Source of the DNA: Desulfovibrio sp.
GTDB taxonomy: Bacteria; Desulfobacterota; Desulfovibrionia; Desulfovibrionales; Desulfovibrionaceae
DNA: 9,737 nt
Direction: 5' to 3'
Assembly (NCBI GenBank): GCA_009773975.1
Contig: VSMX01000087.1
Location: 1-9,737, forward strand
The translations under genes were made by a program, and so were the position numbers. Shown piece after piece: positions 1 through 7,046 of the stretch. The notes under the pieces are model-generated. The model saw nothing but the letters and a program-made list of their open reading frames with translations. It was not told the DNA's origin and searched no databases. Position 1 is the stretch's first letter, and every line of letters begins with the position of its first letter.

Positions 1-8
1 GTCAAGCC

Positions 9-1466
9 ATGTTCAGCAACCGAGGGAAAGCTTTAACTTTTGATGATATTTTGCTGATACCTGCCTATTCCGAAGTAACTCCTGATGCAGTTGATATTTC
101 CACCTGGCTGACACCTTCAATCCCCCTGCGAATTCCCCTGCTTTCCGCCGCCATGGACACGGTAACCGAATCCGCCATGGCCATTTCAATGGCCAGAATG
201 GGCGGCATTGGCATTATCCACAAGAATATGTCGATAGAGCACCAGCGCCTTGAAATCGAAAGAGTCAAAAAAAGCGAAAGCGGCATGATTCTGGACCCGG
301 TTACGATCGAGCCTTTCAATACAGTCCAGCAAGCGCTTGATCTCATGTCGAACTACAGGGTTTCCGGTCTTCCGGTTGTGGACGGGGACAAACTTGTCGG
401 AATTATTACCAACCGCGATGTGCGCTTTGTTGAAGATGCCGCAAACACTAAAGTTTCAGATGTAATGACCAGTGAAAGGCTGATTACTGTGCCCGTGGGC
501 ACAAGCCTGGAAGAATCAAAACGCCACCTGCATGAATACAGAATTGAAAAACTGCTTGTGGTTGACGACAATAACCGCCTTGTCGGCCTGATTACAATGA
601 AGGATATCGACAAGGTTCAAAAATATCCCAATGCCTGCAAGGATTCCAAGGGCCGTCTGCGCGTGGGCGCGGCCATCGGAATTGGCAAACAGGGCATTGC
701 TCGCGCCGAGCAGCTTCTGGCGGCCGGTGCGGATGTTCTGGTTCTTGATTCCGCGCATGGACATTCCATTAATGTGCTGAATTCCATCCGCGAGATAAGG
801 GCCTGCTTTCCGGATTGCCAGCTTGTGGCAGGCAATGTGGCAACCTATGAAGGCGCAAAGGCCGTGCTTGAAGCAGGGGCGGATACTGTTAAAATCGGCA
901 TTGGCCCTGGCTCGATCTGCACAACAAGAATTGTCGCTGGTGTTGGCGTGCCGCAGGTAACGGCAATTATGGATTCCAGCCGCGCTGCCAGGGAAATGGA
1001 TCGCTGCTGCATAGCGGATGGCGGCATCAAGTTTTCTGGCGACATTGTGAAAGCGCTTGTTGTTGGCGCGCACTCCGTAATGATTGGTTCCCTGTTTGCG
1101 GGAACGGAGGAAAGCCCCGGCGAAACCATTCTTTACCAGGGCAGAACCTACAAGATTTATCGCGGCATGGGTTCCATCGATGCCATGAAAGAAGGAAGTT
1201 CCGACCGCTATTTCCAGGAAAAAACCCGCAAGCTTGTGCCGGAAGGCATTGTCGGGCGTGTGCCGTACCGCGGCGCTGTCATGGATGCGGTTTATCAGCT
1301 GATGGGCGGCTTGAGATCGGGCATGGGTTATCTTGGCGCCAAAACTCTGAACGATTTGTACGAGAACAGCGTATTTTGCGAAATTTCCGCTGCCGGGTTG
1401 CGTGAAAGCCATGTGCATGATGTGGTTATCACCAAGGAAGCGCCGAATTACAGAATAGAAAATTAA
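9..1466 (+). CDS. guaB: IMP dehydrogenase
   Basis: Cytoplasmic enzyme that oxidises IMP to XMP with NAD+, the committed step of guanine nucleotide synthesis. The 485-residue length is normal for bacterial GuaB. The N-terminus has the family start (ALTFDDILL, residues 8-16), followed by the first part of the TIM barrel. Two CBS domains lie at about residues 93-205, with the repeated pattern of 'VSGLPVVDGDKLVGIITNRD' and a second copy near 'LLVVDDNNRLVGLIT'. The catalytic loop GPGSICTTR carries the nucleophile Cys304, and the mobile flap carries the Arg400-Tyr401 pair in 'SSDRYFQ'. The start is the first ATG and fits the family N-terminus; the upstream region is cut off by the window edge, so ribosome site and promoter cannot be judged. 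guaA follows after 26 bases, the classical guaBA arrangement. No abnormal residues seen. Confidence 0.98.
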   Translation: MFSNRGKALTFDDILLIPAYSEVTPDAVDISTWLTPSIPLRIPLLSAAMDTVTESAMAISMARMGGIGIIHKNMSIEHQRLEIERVKKSESGMILDPVTIEPFNTVQQALDLMSNYRVSGLPVVDGDKLVGIITNRDVRFVEDAANTKVSDVMTSERLITVPVGTSLEESKRHLHEYRIEKLLVVDDNNRLVGLITMKDIDKVQKYPNACKDSKGRLRVGAAIGIGKQGIARAEQLLAAGADVLVLDSAHGHSINVLNSIREIRACFPDCQLVAGNVATYEGAKAVLEAGADTVKIGIGPGSICTTRIVAGVGVPQVTAIMDSSRAAREMDRCCIADGGIKFSGDIVKALVVGAHSVMIGSLFAGTEESPGETILYQGRTYKIYRGMGSIDAMKEGSSDRYFQEKTRKLVPEGIVGRVPYRGAVMDAVYQLMGGLRSGMGYLGAKTLNDLYENSVFCEISAAGLRESHVHDVVITKEAPNYRIEN

Positions 1467-1492
1467 TTTCATTATCCTTGCGGAAATAACTG

Positions 1493-3037
1493 ATGTCATA
1501 CAGCAAAGTTGTCATTATTGATTATGGTTCACAGCTCACCCAGCTTATCGCCAGGCGCGTCAGGGAAGCCGGGGTATACTCCGAAATTCAGTCCTGCGAG
1601 AAAAGCGTTGAGGAAATTGCGGCCCTGAATGCCAATGCCATCATCCTTTCCGGCGGTCCCGCAAGCGTTTCTGCAAAAGATGCGCCAAAGCTGGATGCCG
1701 CGCTTCTGGAACTGGGCCTGCCAATTCTGGGCATCTGCTATGGCATGGAGTTGCTTGCCCATTATCTGGGGGGCACCCTTGCGAGTTCCAATACGCGCGA
1801 ATACGGACCAGCCGAACTTCGGATGACAGAAAACAGTCTGCTGTGGAAAGATCTTGACAGAGAGGCGCCAACGCGGGTCTGGATGAGTCATGGAGACAGG
1901 GTGACAGCCCTGCCGAAAAACTTTCAGGCCATAGGCAGGACAGAAGATCTGGACATCGCGGCCATGGCCGACCCAAAACGGAAAATATACGCGGTGCAGT
2001 TTCATCCGGAAGTCCATCACAGTGTTGACGGCGCGCGGATCCTGGCCAATTTCCTTTTCGAAATTGCCGGCCTGACGCCAGACTGGACAATGCATTCCTT
2101 TGTTGAGCATGAGACGGCTGCCCTGGCGAAAAAGATCGGCAACAAGCATGTTATTTGCGCCCTCTCCGGCGGCATAGATTCAACCGTGGTCGCCTGCCTT
2201 CTGCACAAGGCAATAGGCAATCAGCTGCACTGCATTTTTGTGGACAATGGACTGTTGCGCCAGAATGAAGCCAGGGAAGTTGCCGATACATTGCGTGAGC
2301 ATTTTCAGCTCAATCTTGAAGTTGTGGACGCTGCGGATCATTTTCTTTCCCTGCTTGAGGGAGTTGAAGATCCTGAACAGAAAAGAAAAATTATTGGCCA
2401 CGCCTTTATTGATATTTTTGAAAAGGAAGCCGCAAAATTGCCCCAGGTTGAATTTTTGGCCCAGGGCACGCTTTATCCGGATGTCATAGAATCTGTTTCC
2501 CCCAAAGGCCCCAGTGCGGTAATTAAAAGCCATCACAATGTGGGCGGTTTGCCTGAAAAGATGAAACTTGCCTTGATTGAGCCATTGCGGGAACTATTCA
2601 AGGATGAGGTGCGCAAGGTGGCTGCCGAATTGGGTCTGCCCGATTCCATTGTCTGGCGCCATCCTTTCCCCGGGCCTGGCCTGGCAATCAGGGTGCTTGG
2701 CGCGGTCAGCAAGCCTTCCCTCGATATCTTGCGCCAGGCAGACAGGATTGTGCAGGAGGAATTGCGCTCAAGCGGCTGGTACCGCAAGGTCTGGCAGGGT
2801 TTTGCCGTGCTTCTCCCCTTGCGCACTGTCGGAGTGATGGGTGATGATCGTTCATATGAGCACGTCATTGCCCTGCGGGTTGTTGACAGCGTGGATGCCA
2901 TGACAGCCGACTGGTCGCGTTTGCCGCCGGATCTGCTTGCCAAAATTTCCAGCAGGATTATCAACGAGGTCAAAGGGGTGAATCGTGTGGTTTATGATAT
3001 TTCCTCAAAACCGCCGAGCACCATTGAATGGGAATAA
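1493..3037 (+). CDS. guaA: GMP synthase (glutamine-hydrolysing)
   Basis: Converts XMP to GMP using ATP and ammonia released from glutamine; second enzyme of the guaBA pair. Full length at 514 residues. The class I glutamine amidotransferase domain (about 1-195) shows the nucleophile Cys82 in 'GICYGME' and the His171/Glu173 of the triad in 'QFHPEV'. The ATP pyrophosphatase domain follows with the P-loop 'SGGIDS' at residues 225-230 and the 'LAQGTLYPDVIES' signature. The C-terminal dimerisation and XMP-binding domain has 'RHPFPGPGLAIR', 'VGVMGD' and the diagnostic last residues 'KPPSTIEWE'. The ATG at 1493 gives the expected N-terminus with 'IDYGSQ'. A modest purine-rich stretch (CGGAA) lies about 10 bases upstream. 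No terminator is visible before tatB. Confidence 0.98.
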   Translation: MSYSKVVIIDYGSQLTQLIARRVREAGVYSEIQSCEKSVEEIAALNANAIILSGGPASVSAKDAPKLDAALLELGLPILGICYGMELLAHYLGGTLASSNTREYGPAELRMTENSLLWKDLDREAPTRVWMSHGDRVTALPKNFQAIGRTEDLDIAAMADPKRKIYAVQFHPEVHHSVDGARILANFLFEIAGLTPDWTMHSFVEHETAALAKKIGNKHVICALSGGIDSTVVACLLHKAIGNQLHCIFVDNGLLRQNEAREVADTLREHFQLNLEVVDAADHFLSLLEGVEDPEQKRKIIGHAFIDIFEKEAAKLPQVEFLAQGTLYPDVIESVSPKGPSAVIKSHHNVGGLPEKMKLALIEPLRELFKDEVRKVAAELGLPDSIVWRHPFPGPGLAIRVLGAVSKPSLDILRQADRIVQEELRSSGWYRKVWQGFAVLLPLRTVGVMGDDRSYEHVIALRVVDSVDAMTADWSRLPPDLLAKISSRIINEVKGVNRVVYDISSKPPSTIEWE

Positions 3038-3070
3038 CCAGGCTTTTTCCGCAAACCGGCAATACCTTGT

Positions 3071-3077
3071 GAGGAAG
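3071..3077 (+). promoter_or_regulatory. Strong ribosome binding site of tatB
   Basis: GAGGAAG lies 5 bases before the ATG at 3083, the clearest Shine-Dalgarno match on the plus strand. It fixes the tatB start. The 45-base guaA-tatB gap holding it has no recognisable promoter or hairpin. Confidence 0.7.
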
Positions 3078-3082
3078 ATATT

Positions 3083-3487
3083 ATGTTCGGAATAGGCAGC
3101 ACCGAACTTCTGGTTATCCTGCTTGTGGCCCTGATTGTTCTTGGTCCCAAAAGTCTGGCCGGAGTATCGCGTTCGCTTGGCAGGGCCATGGGCGAATTCC
3201 GCAAGGTATCCAACGATTTTCAACGCACCCTGAATGTTGAGGCAGCCCGGGAAGAAGCGCGCGAAAAAATGAAAAAAAGGGCGTCCACCGCAAACCAGAC
3301 CCCGCAGGAATCGCCCCTTACCCCCCATGCGGAAGCCAACGCGAATAATATTCAGGTAAAAGAAGATATAGCTGCTGAAAAACCTGAAAAGCCGGGTGAA
3401 AAAGCAAGTCCGCTTGAAGCGGCGGTTGCAAAGGCGCATGCGGAAGCTGCCCAGGCAGACATGATGGCGAATAAAAACAACGGATAA
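3083..3487 (+). CDS. tatB: Sec-independent protein translocase subunit TatB
   Basis: Small membrane subunit of the twin-arginine translocase. With TatC it forms the receptor for folded, often cofactor-bearing, proteins with RR signal peptides. The 134-residue protein has one N-terminal membrane helix (about residues 4-20) containing Glu8 in 'GSTEL', then the 'LGPK' hinge with Pro22, then an amphipathic helix ('SRSLGRAMGEFRKVSNDF', about 28-45). Residues from about 50 on are charged and Ala/Glu/Lys/Pro-rich, probably helical then disordered and cytoplasmic. Glu8 and the lack of the TatA 'FG' hinge favour TatB over TatA. tatC starts 4 bases after the stop. No tatA is present in the window, so it must lie elsewhere if it exists. 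A single bifunctional TatA/B protein is the main alternative. Confidence 0.93.
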   Translation: MFGIGSTELLVILLVALIVLGPKSLAGVSRSLGRAMGEFRKVSNDFQRTLNVEAAREEAREKMKKRASTANQTPQESPLTPHAEANANNIQVKEDIAAEKPEKPGEKASPLEAAVAKAHAEAAQADMMANKNNG

Positions 3488-3491
3488 AGAA

Positions 3492-4643
3492 ATGGCTTCC
3501 GAAAAGCAGGATGAAAATATATCTCGGGAGGCCTCAAATCATTCCGGCAGCGAAGATACGGCAGGCGCAGCAAATCCCGGAGCCAATAATGCTTCCAATC
3601 AGGACGACGATCATTCCCGGACGGTTTCTGACAATATCACAAGTCAGGATAGCAGGCCCATAAACGATTCCAAACCAGATGCAGAGGACAGCCAGAATCC
3701 GGATAATTCCGAAGCAGCCGAATCTGGGCCGACTGAAAAAGAAAGCGAAAACAAATCTTCAGGAGACAAGCCTGAAGATGGCGCAAGAAATGATGGCCAG
3801 CCCCTGCCGCCAAATTTATTTGCGTGGCAGAGCCAGTCAAGCAAAGACAATCTGGAAGATAATGAAGAAGGGGACGAGTCGGGAAAAGATGAAGAAGGCA
3901 GCATGGGACTGCTTGACCACCTCAATGAACTGCGCGGCCGCCTGGTCAAAGCCTGCATTGCCGTAACTGTCTGTTTCGGGATATGCTGGGCATTTGTCGA
4001 TCCACTATTTGAGACCCTCCTCAATCCTCTTCTGGTCATATTGCCAGAAGGTACTCATGCCCAGTACACCACGTTGCCGGAAGCCTTTTTCACCAGAATG
4101 TACATTACCTTTGTGGCAGCAATTTTTATGGCCAGTCCGGTCATTTTCTATCAAATCTGGGCTTTTGTGGCCCCTGGCCTTTATGACGAGGAAAAGCGTC
4201 ATATCCTTCCAATAGCTTTTCTTTCCGCCGTGTTTTTTATTGGCGGCGGCCTGTTCTGTTATTATATTGTCTTCCCTTTCGCTTTCAATTTTTTCATCAG
4301 TTACTCCACGCCGGAAATTGTCATTACTCCCAAGGTAAGCGATTATCTGAGTTTCGTCATAAAATTGCTGATTGCCTTTGGGCTGATTTTCGAAATGCCC
4401 ATTTTTACCCTTTTTCTTGCCAGGCTGGGCATTCTGACAGCCGCCATGATGCGCAGGGCGCGACGCTATGCAATTGTCATCATTTTTATCCTTGCCGCAA
4501 TCCTTACACCGCCTGATGTGGTTTCACAGTTGCTGATGGCCTGTCCCATGCTTTTGCTATACGAATTTAGCATTGGCGTGGCTGTAGTTTTTGGCAGAAA
4601 AAAGAAAAAGGACAAAACGGCGGACAATGAGGCTGAAAAATGA
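3492..4643 (+). CDS. tatC: Sec-independent protein translocase subunit TatC with long acidic N-terminal extension
   Basis: Polytopic core of the twin-arginine translocase; binds the RR signal peptide and organises TatB and TatA. The TatC core is residues 138-383 (246 residues, normal length) with six predicted membrane helices. It shows 'HLNELRGRL' (143-151), 'ASPVIFYQIWAFVAPGLY' leading to the conserved acidic loop 'DEEKR', Glu301 in 'FEMP', and Asp342 in 'LTPPDVVSQ'. The C-terminus is a Lys-rich cytoplasmic tail. Unusual: residues 1-137 before the core are hydrophilic, with about 35 Asp/Glu and many Ser/Asn/Gly, no membrane segment, and a lone hydrophobic patch 'LPPNLFAWQ' at about 105-113. 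It should face the cytoplasm. The ATG at 3492 lies 4 bases after tatB and has only a weak GGA upstream, while Met138 at 3903 has its own AAGAAGG. The longer start is preferred because the frame is open and contiguous with tatB, but the short form may also be made. The stop overlaps the hisB start (ATGA). Confidence 0.93.
   Translation: MASEKQDENISREASNHSGSEDTAGAANPGANNASNQDDDHSRTVSDNITSQDSRPINDSKPDAEDSQNPDNSEAAESGPTEKESENKSSGDKPEDGARNDGQPLPPNLFAWQSQSSKDNLEDNEEGDESGKDEEGSMGLLDHLNELRGRLVKACIAVTVCFGICWAFVDPLFETLLNPLLVILPEGTHAQYTTLPEAFFTRMYITFVAAIFMASPVIFYQIWAFVAPGLYDEEKRHILPIAFLSAVFFIGGGLFCYYIVFPFAFNFFISYSTPEIVITPKVSDYLSFVIKLLIAFGLIFEMPIFTLFLARLGILTAAMMRRARRYAIVIIFILAAILTPPDVVSQLLMACPMLLLYEFSIGVAVVFGRKKKKDKTADNEAEK
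3892..3905 (+). promoter_or_regulatory. Possible internal ribosome site and start codon for a core-length TatC
   Basis: AAGAAGG at 3892-3898 lies 4 bases before an in-frame ATG (3903) that encodes Met138, exactly where a normal-length TatC would begin (MGLLDHLNELRGRL). The spacing is slightly short. The surrounding codons are GAA/AAG-rich, so the match could be a by-product of encoding Glu and Lys. It supports an alternative start but does not prove one. Confidence 0.35.
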
Positions 4644-5257
4644 AAGGTGGAACAGGGACAATAATTTCCCAAAGAAAAACTTCCTTGCAAAGACACAGCA
4701 ACGAGACACAAATTGATGTCCGGCTAAACCTGGACGGAAACGGGGAAGCCCGAGTTATCACCGGTTTTGGAATGCTGGATCACATGCTCGAATTGATGGC
4801 TTTCTGGGGAAATCTCGACCTGGAAATCCAGTGTAATGGAGACATTCATATTGATGCCCATCATACGGTGGAAGATTGCGGCCTGGTATTTGGAAGCTGC
4901 ATTCTGGAGGCCCTTGGAGACAAGAGGGGCATTGCCAGATCCGCTTTTGCGCGTGTGCCAATGGATGAAGCGCTTGCGGAAGTTACAGTCGATCTGTCGG
5001 GTCGCCCCTGGCTGGCATGGCGCGGGGATGAGCTGCTGCCGCCCGTGATTGCCCATGAGGAAAAAGATGTTTGGCGGGAATTTTACAAGGCCATCGCCAG
5101 CAGCGCCCGCTGCAATTTGCATATCGACTTTTTATATGGCAAGAATGGCCATCACCTGCTGGAATCCGCAGCCAAGGGCTTTGGACTGGCACTTAAAAAA
5201 GCCGTCGCGATAGAAGATGGCAAAATCAAAAGCACCAAGGGAGTTCTCGATAAATGA
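4640..5257 (+). CDS. hisB: Imidazoleglycerol-phosphate dehydratase (monofunctional)
   Basis: Dehydrates imidazoleglycerol phosphate to imidazoleacetol phosphate in histidine synthesis; Mn-dependent, usually a 24-mer in the cytoplasm. The 205 residues match the dehydratase alone, without the phosphatase domain of the E. coli bifunctional protein. Visible family residues: Glu22 in 'NETQID', His48 in 'LDHML', His74-His75-x-x-Glu78 in 'DAHHTVED', Arg100, 'PMDEAL' (107-112), Arg122 in 'SGRP', His161 in 'LHIDF', His171-His172-x-x-Glu175 in 'GHHLLES', and the C-terminal 'STKG' (198-201). Thus both metal-binding HHxxE repeats are intact. Residue 56 is Trp ('AFWGN') where most homologues have His before Gly. 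The start overlaps the tatC stop as ATGA, with TGAGG at 4628-4632, 7 bases upstream. Confidence 0.97.
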   Translation: MKGGTGTIISQRKTSLQRHSNETQIDVRLNLDGNGEARVITGFGMLDHMLELMAFWGNLDLEIQCNGDIHIDAHHTVEDCGLVFGSCILEALGDKRGIARSAFARVPMDEALAEVTVDLSGRPWLAWRGDELLPPVIAHEEKDVWREFYKAIASSARCNLHIDFLYGKNGHHLLESAAKGFGLALKKAVAIEDGKIKSTKGVLDK

Positions 5258-5925
5258 AAAACTGCAAATTCATCCAGACAAAATATGTATATATTTTTAC
5301 GCTTTGTCTTGTTCTTGCTGCTGCAGCCTGCACACGCCGCCCGCAAAGCACGGCGGAAGTGCCGCGTCTTATTTCCCCCACTTACAAGATTTCGGTTGCG
5401 CCATTCTCCCAGCCTGTTCATCCCGGCCAGCTTTTGATTGGCCAGATTCCCGAAAACCAGGGCAAAATTCCGCATGATGCCCTGCTTGCGCTTGACATGG
5501 AATTAAGGCAGGTTTTGCTTTCGGATACAAAAAGGCAATATGATTTCATCATTCGTCAAAATTTGCCGGAAGATCTTGCTTCCTCGCATAGCACGGGCCA
5601 GGCCAGCGCCCTGCCCCGCTGGATTGCCTATGGCAAGAAACATGGCGCCCAACTTTTGCTTGTGCCCCAGGTTCTGGACTGGCACGAGAGGGAAGGTTCC
5701 GAAGCCGGCGTTACCAGTTCGGCCCATGTGCGTGTTGAATTTTTCCTCCTCAACATTGATAATGAAAGCCTTGGTCCACGCTCGGTATTTGAGGAAAAAC
5801 AGGTTGGACTTACCGAAAACCTGCTGACAGTGGGAGAATTTTTCAAACGCAAGGGCCAATGGGTGAGCGCCAGGCAACTATCCGTGGATGGAATGCGCAA
5901 AGCAGTCAAGGAACTCGGTTTATGA
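5254..5925 (+). CDS. Putative lipoprotein of unknown function, TolB-N/CsgG-like fold suspected
   Basis: I do not recognise this gene. It encodes 223 residues with a clear lipoprotein signal: basic n-region, hydrophobic segment at about 12-25, and lipobox 'LAAAAC' with Cys26. Residues after Cys are 'TRRPQS', without Asp at +2, so outer-membrane sorting is possible if Lol rules apply. The mature part has no further membrane segment. It reads as alternating strand and helix: 'YKISVAPFSQP', a helix around 'DALLALDMELRQVLL', 'YDFIIRQN', a helix 'RWIAYGKKHG', strands 'AQLLLVPQVLDWHERE' and 'AHVRVEFFLLNID', then a C-terminal helix. This order resembles the TolB N-terminal, CsgG and GNA1162 group of periplasmic lipoproteins, an inference from pattern only. 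It overlaps hisB and hisA by ATGA junctions; AAGGGAG at 5237-5243 precedes the start. Its position suggests co-expression with the histidine and Tat genes but not a shared reaction. Confidence 0.85.
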   Translation: MKNCKFIQTKYVYIFTLCLVLAAAACTRRPQSTAEVPRLISPTYKISVAPFSQPVHPGQLLIGQIPENQGKIPHDALLALDMELRQVLLSDTKRQYDFIIRQNLPEDLASSHSTGQASALPRWIAYGKKHGAQLLLVPQVLDWHEREGSEAGVTSSAHVRVEFFLLNIDNESLGPRSVFEEKQVGLTENLLTVGEFFKRKGQWVSARQLSVDGMRKAVKELGL

Positions 5926-6656
5926 TTCTTTTTCCCGCTATCGATATCCAGAACGGCAAAGCCGTGCGTCTGAAGCAGGGTCAGAAAGACAAATATACCG
6001 TGTTTGCGGATGATCCTGTGGAGATGGCCCGGCACTGGAGCAATCAGGGTGCCAAATGGCTGCATATTGTCGATCTGGATGGAGCTTTTGAAGGCCATGC
6101 CAAAAGCGCCCCTATCATTGAGCGAATATGTTCCGATATCAATATTCCGATTCAGATTGGCGGGGGTATTCGCAATCTGGAAACGGCGCGGGCATATTTT
6201 GCAGCCGGGGCAAAAAGAATAATAATCGGGACAATGGCCCTGGAAAACCCGGAGGTCTTTGGCAGGCTTTGCAAGGAGTTTCCCGGCAAGGTTGGCGTTT
6301 CGCTTGATGCTGTGGCCGGGAAGCTGAAAACCCGCGGATGGGAGACCGATGCAGGCAAGGATATTGATGAGGTTCTGCCTGGTCTGGAGAAGCTTGGCGC
6401 CGCTTTTGTGATCTATACCGATATTGAAAGAGACGGCATGCGCACAGGGGTGAATATTGGCGCCCTTGAAAAACTTTTGCAGCTATCACACATCCCGGTA
6501 ACTTGCGCCGGCGGAGTTTCTGAACTTGACGATCTTGTAAAACTCCATGAAAAATTCGCCGGGACAAAGCTGGAAGGGGTGATTAGCGGCCGGGCGCTTT
6601 ATGAAGGCAGCCTGAATTTTGCTGACGCCCAAAATTGGCTGAATAAAATCCAATGA
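5922..6656 (+). CDS. hisA: Phosphoribosylformimino-5-aminoimidazole carboxamide ribotide isomerase
   Basis: Amadori isomerase converting ProFAR to PRFAR, the fourth step of histidine synthesis. The ATG at 5922 gives 244 residues with the family start 'MILFPAIDIQNGKAVRL', where Asp8 is the catalytic base. The second catalytic Asp is Asp129 in 'VSLDAVAGKLKTRGW'. The half-barrel repeats are visible as 'IQIGGGIR' (phosphate-binding, about 77-84) and the C-terminal counterpart 'VTCAGGVS'. An in-frame ATG at 5859 would add 21 residues but lies inside the upstream lipoprotein gene and breaks the family N-terminus, so it was not used. AAGGAA at 5908-5913 lies 8 bases before the chosen start, which overlaps the preceding stop as ATGA. 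hisH and hisF, common neighbours of hisA, are absent here. Confidence 0.97.
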   Translation: MILFPAIDIQNGKAVRLKQGQKDKYTVFADDPVEMARHWSNQGAKWLHIVDLDGAFEGHAKSAPIIERICSDINIPIQIGGGIRNLETARAYFAAGAKRIIIGTMALENPEVFGRLCKEFPGKVGVSLDAVAGKLKTRGWETDAGKDIDEVLPGLEKLGAAFVIYTDIERDGMRTGVNIGALEKLLQLSHIPVTCAGGVSELDDLVKLHEKFAGTKLEGVISGRALYEGSLNFADAQNWLNKIQ

Positions 6657-7042
6657 GCAGACTTCAGGCACGGCCATATCACTGGTATTGCCTTTTTGCA
6701 GCCATTATCCTGGAAGTAGCAGGTTCTACAGTCATGAAACTGGCCCAAAACTGGGCCTTTCCCCATGCGGCCCTGGCGGGCCTTGTCCTGATGTGGCTTG
6801 CCATAGGCTTGTCATATTATCTTTTGGCTGTGGCAACAACAGGCTTGCCTGTCGGCGTTGCCTACGCCTTCTGGGAGGGCCTTGGCCTTGTTCTGGTATC
6901 CCTTTCCAGTATTTTCATCTTGAAGGAAGAATTGTCTTTCAAGCGAGTATTGGGGCTAGTTTGTGTTTTGCTGGGGGCATGGCTTGTTCACAAGGGAACG
7001 GGACACGGCAACGCCATAAATCCATCTTCCAACAAGGCTTGA
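6653..7042 (+). CDS. SMR-family efflux protein, MdtJ-like subunit
   Basis: Small four-helix inner-membrane transporter subunit of the small multidrug resistance family (129 residues, family about 105-125). The essential membrane-embedded Glu is present as Glu21 in 'IILEVAGSTVMK', matching EmrE Glu14. Helix 3 carries 'GVAYAFWEGLGLVLV', and 'AYA-W-EG' is typical of MdtJ rather than EmrE (AYAIWSG). The C-terminus is a short polar tail. The start overlaps the hisA stop as ATGA; no good ribosome site is visible, so translation probably depends on coupling to hisA. With the next gene it forms a pair like MdtJI, which in E. coli is a heteromeric spermidine exporter. Substrate here is unknown. Confidence 0.88.
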   Translation: MSRLQARPYHWYCLFAAIILEVAGSTVMKLAQNWAFPHAALAGLVLMWLAIGLSYYLLAVATTGLPVGVAYAFWEGLGLVLVSLSSIFILKEELSFKRVLGLVCVLLGAWLVHKGTGHGNAINPSSNKA

Positions 7043-7046
7043 AAAA

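Noticed and set aside
516..1499. 327-codon open frame on the minus strand across most of guaB
   Set aside because: It lies opposite a certain guaB, has no family signature, and its length is explained by guaB rarely using codons that read as stops on the other strand.
1529..2149. 206-codon minus-strand open frame inside guaA
   Set aside because: Fully antisense to a confident guaA, with no recognisable domain or ribosome site.
5859..5921. Upstream in-frame ATG adding 21 residues to hisA
   Set aside because: It sits inside the lipoprotein gene; the HisA family start and Asp8 numbering fit the ATG at 5922.
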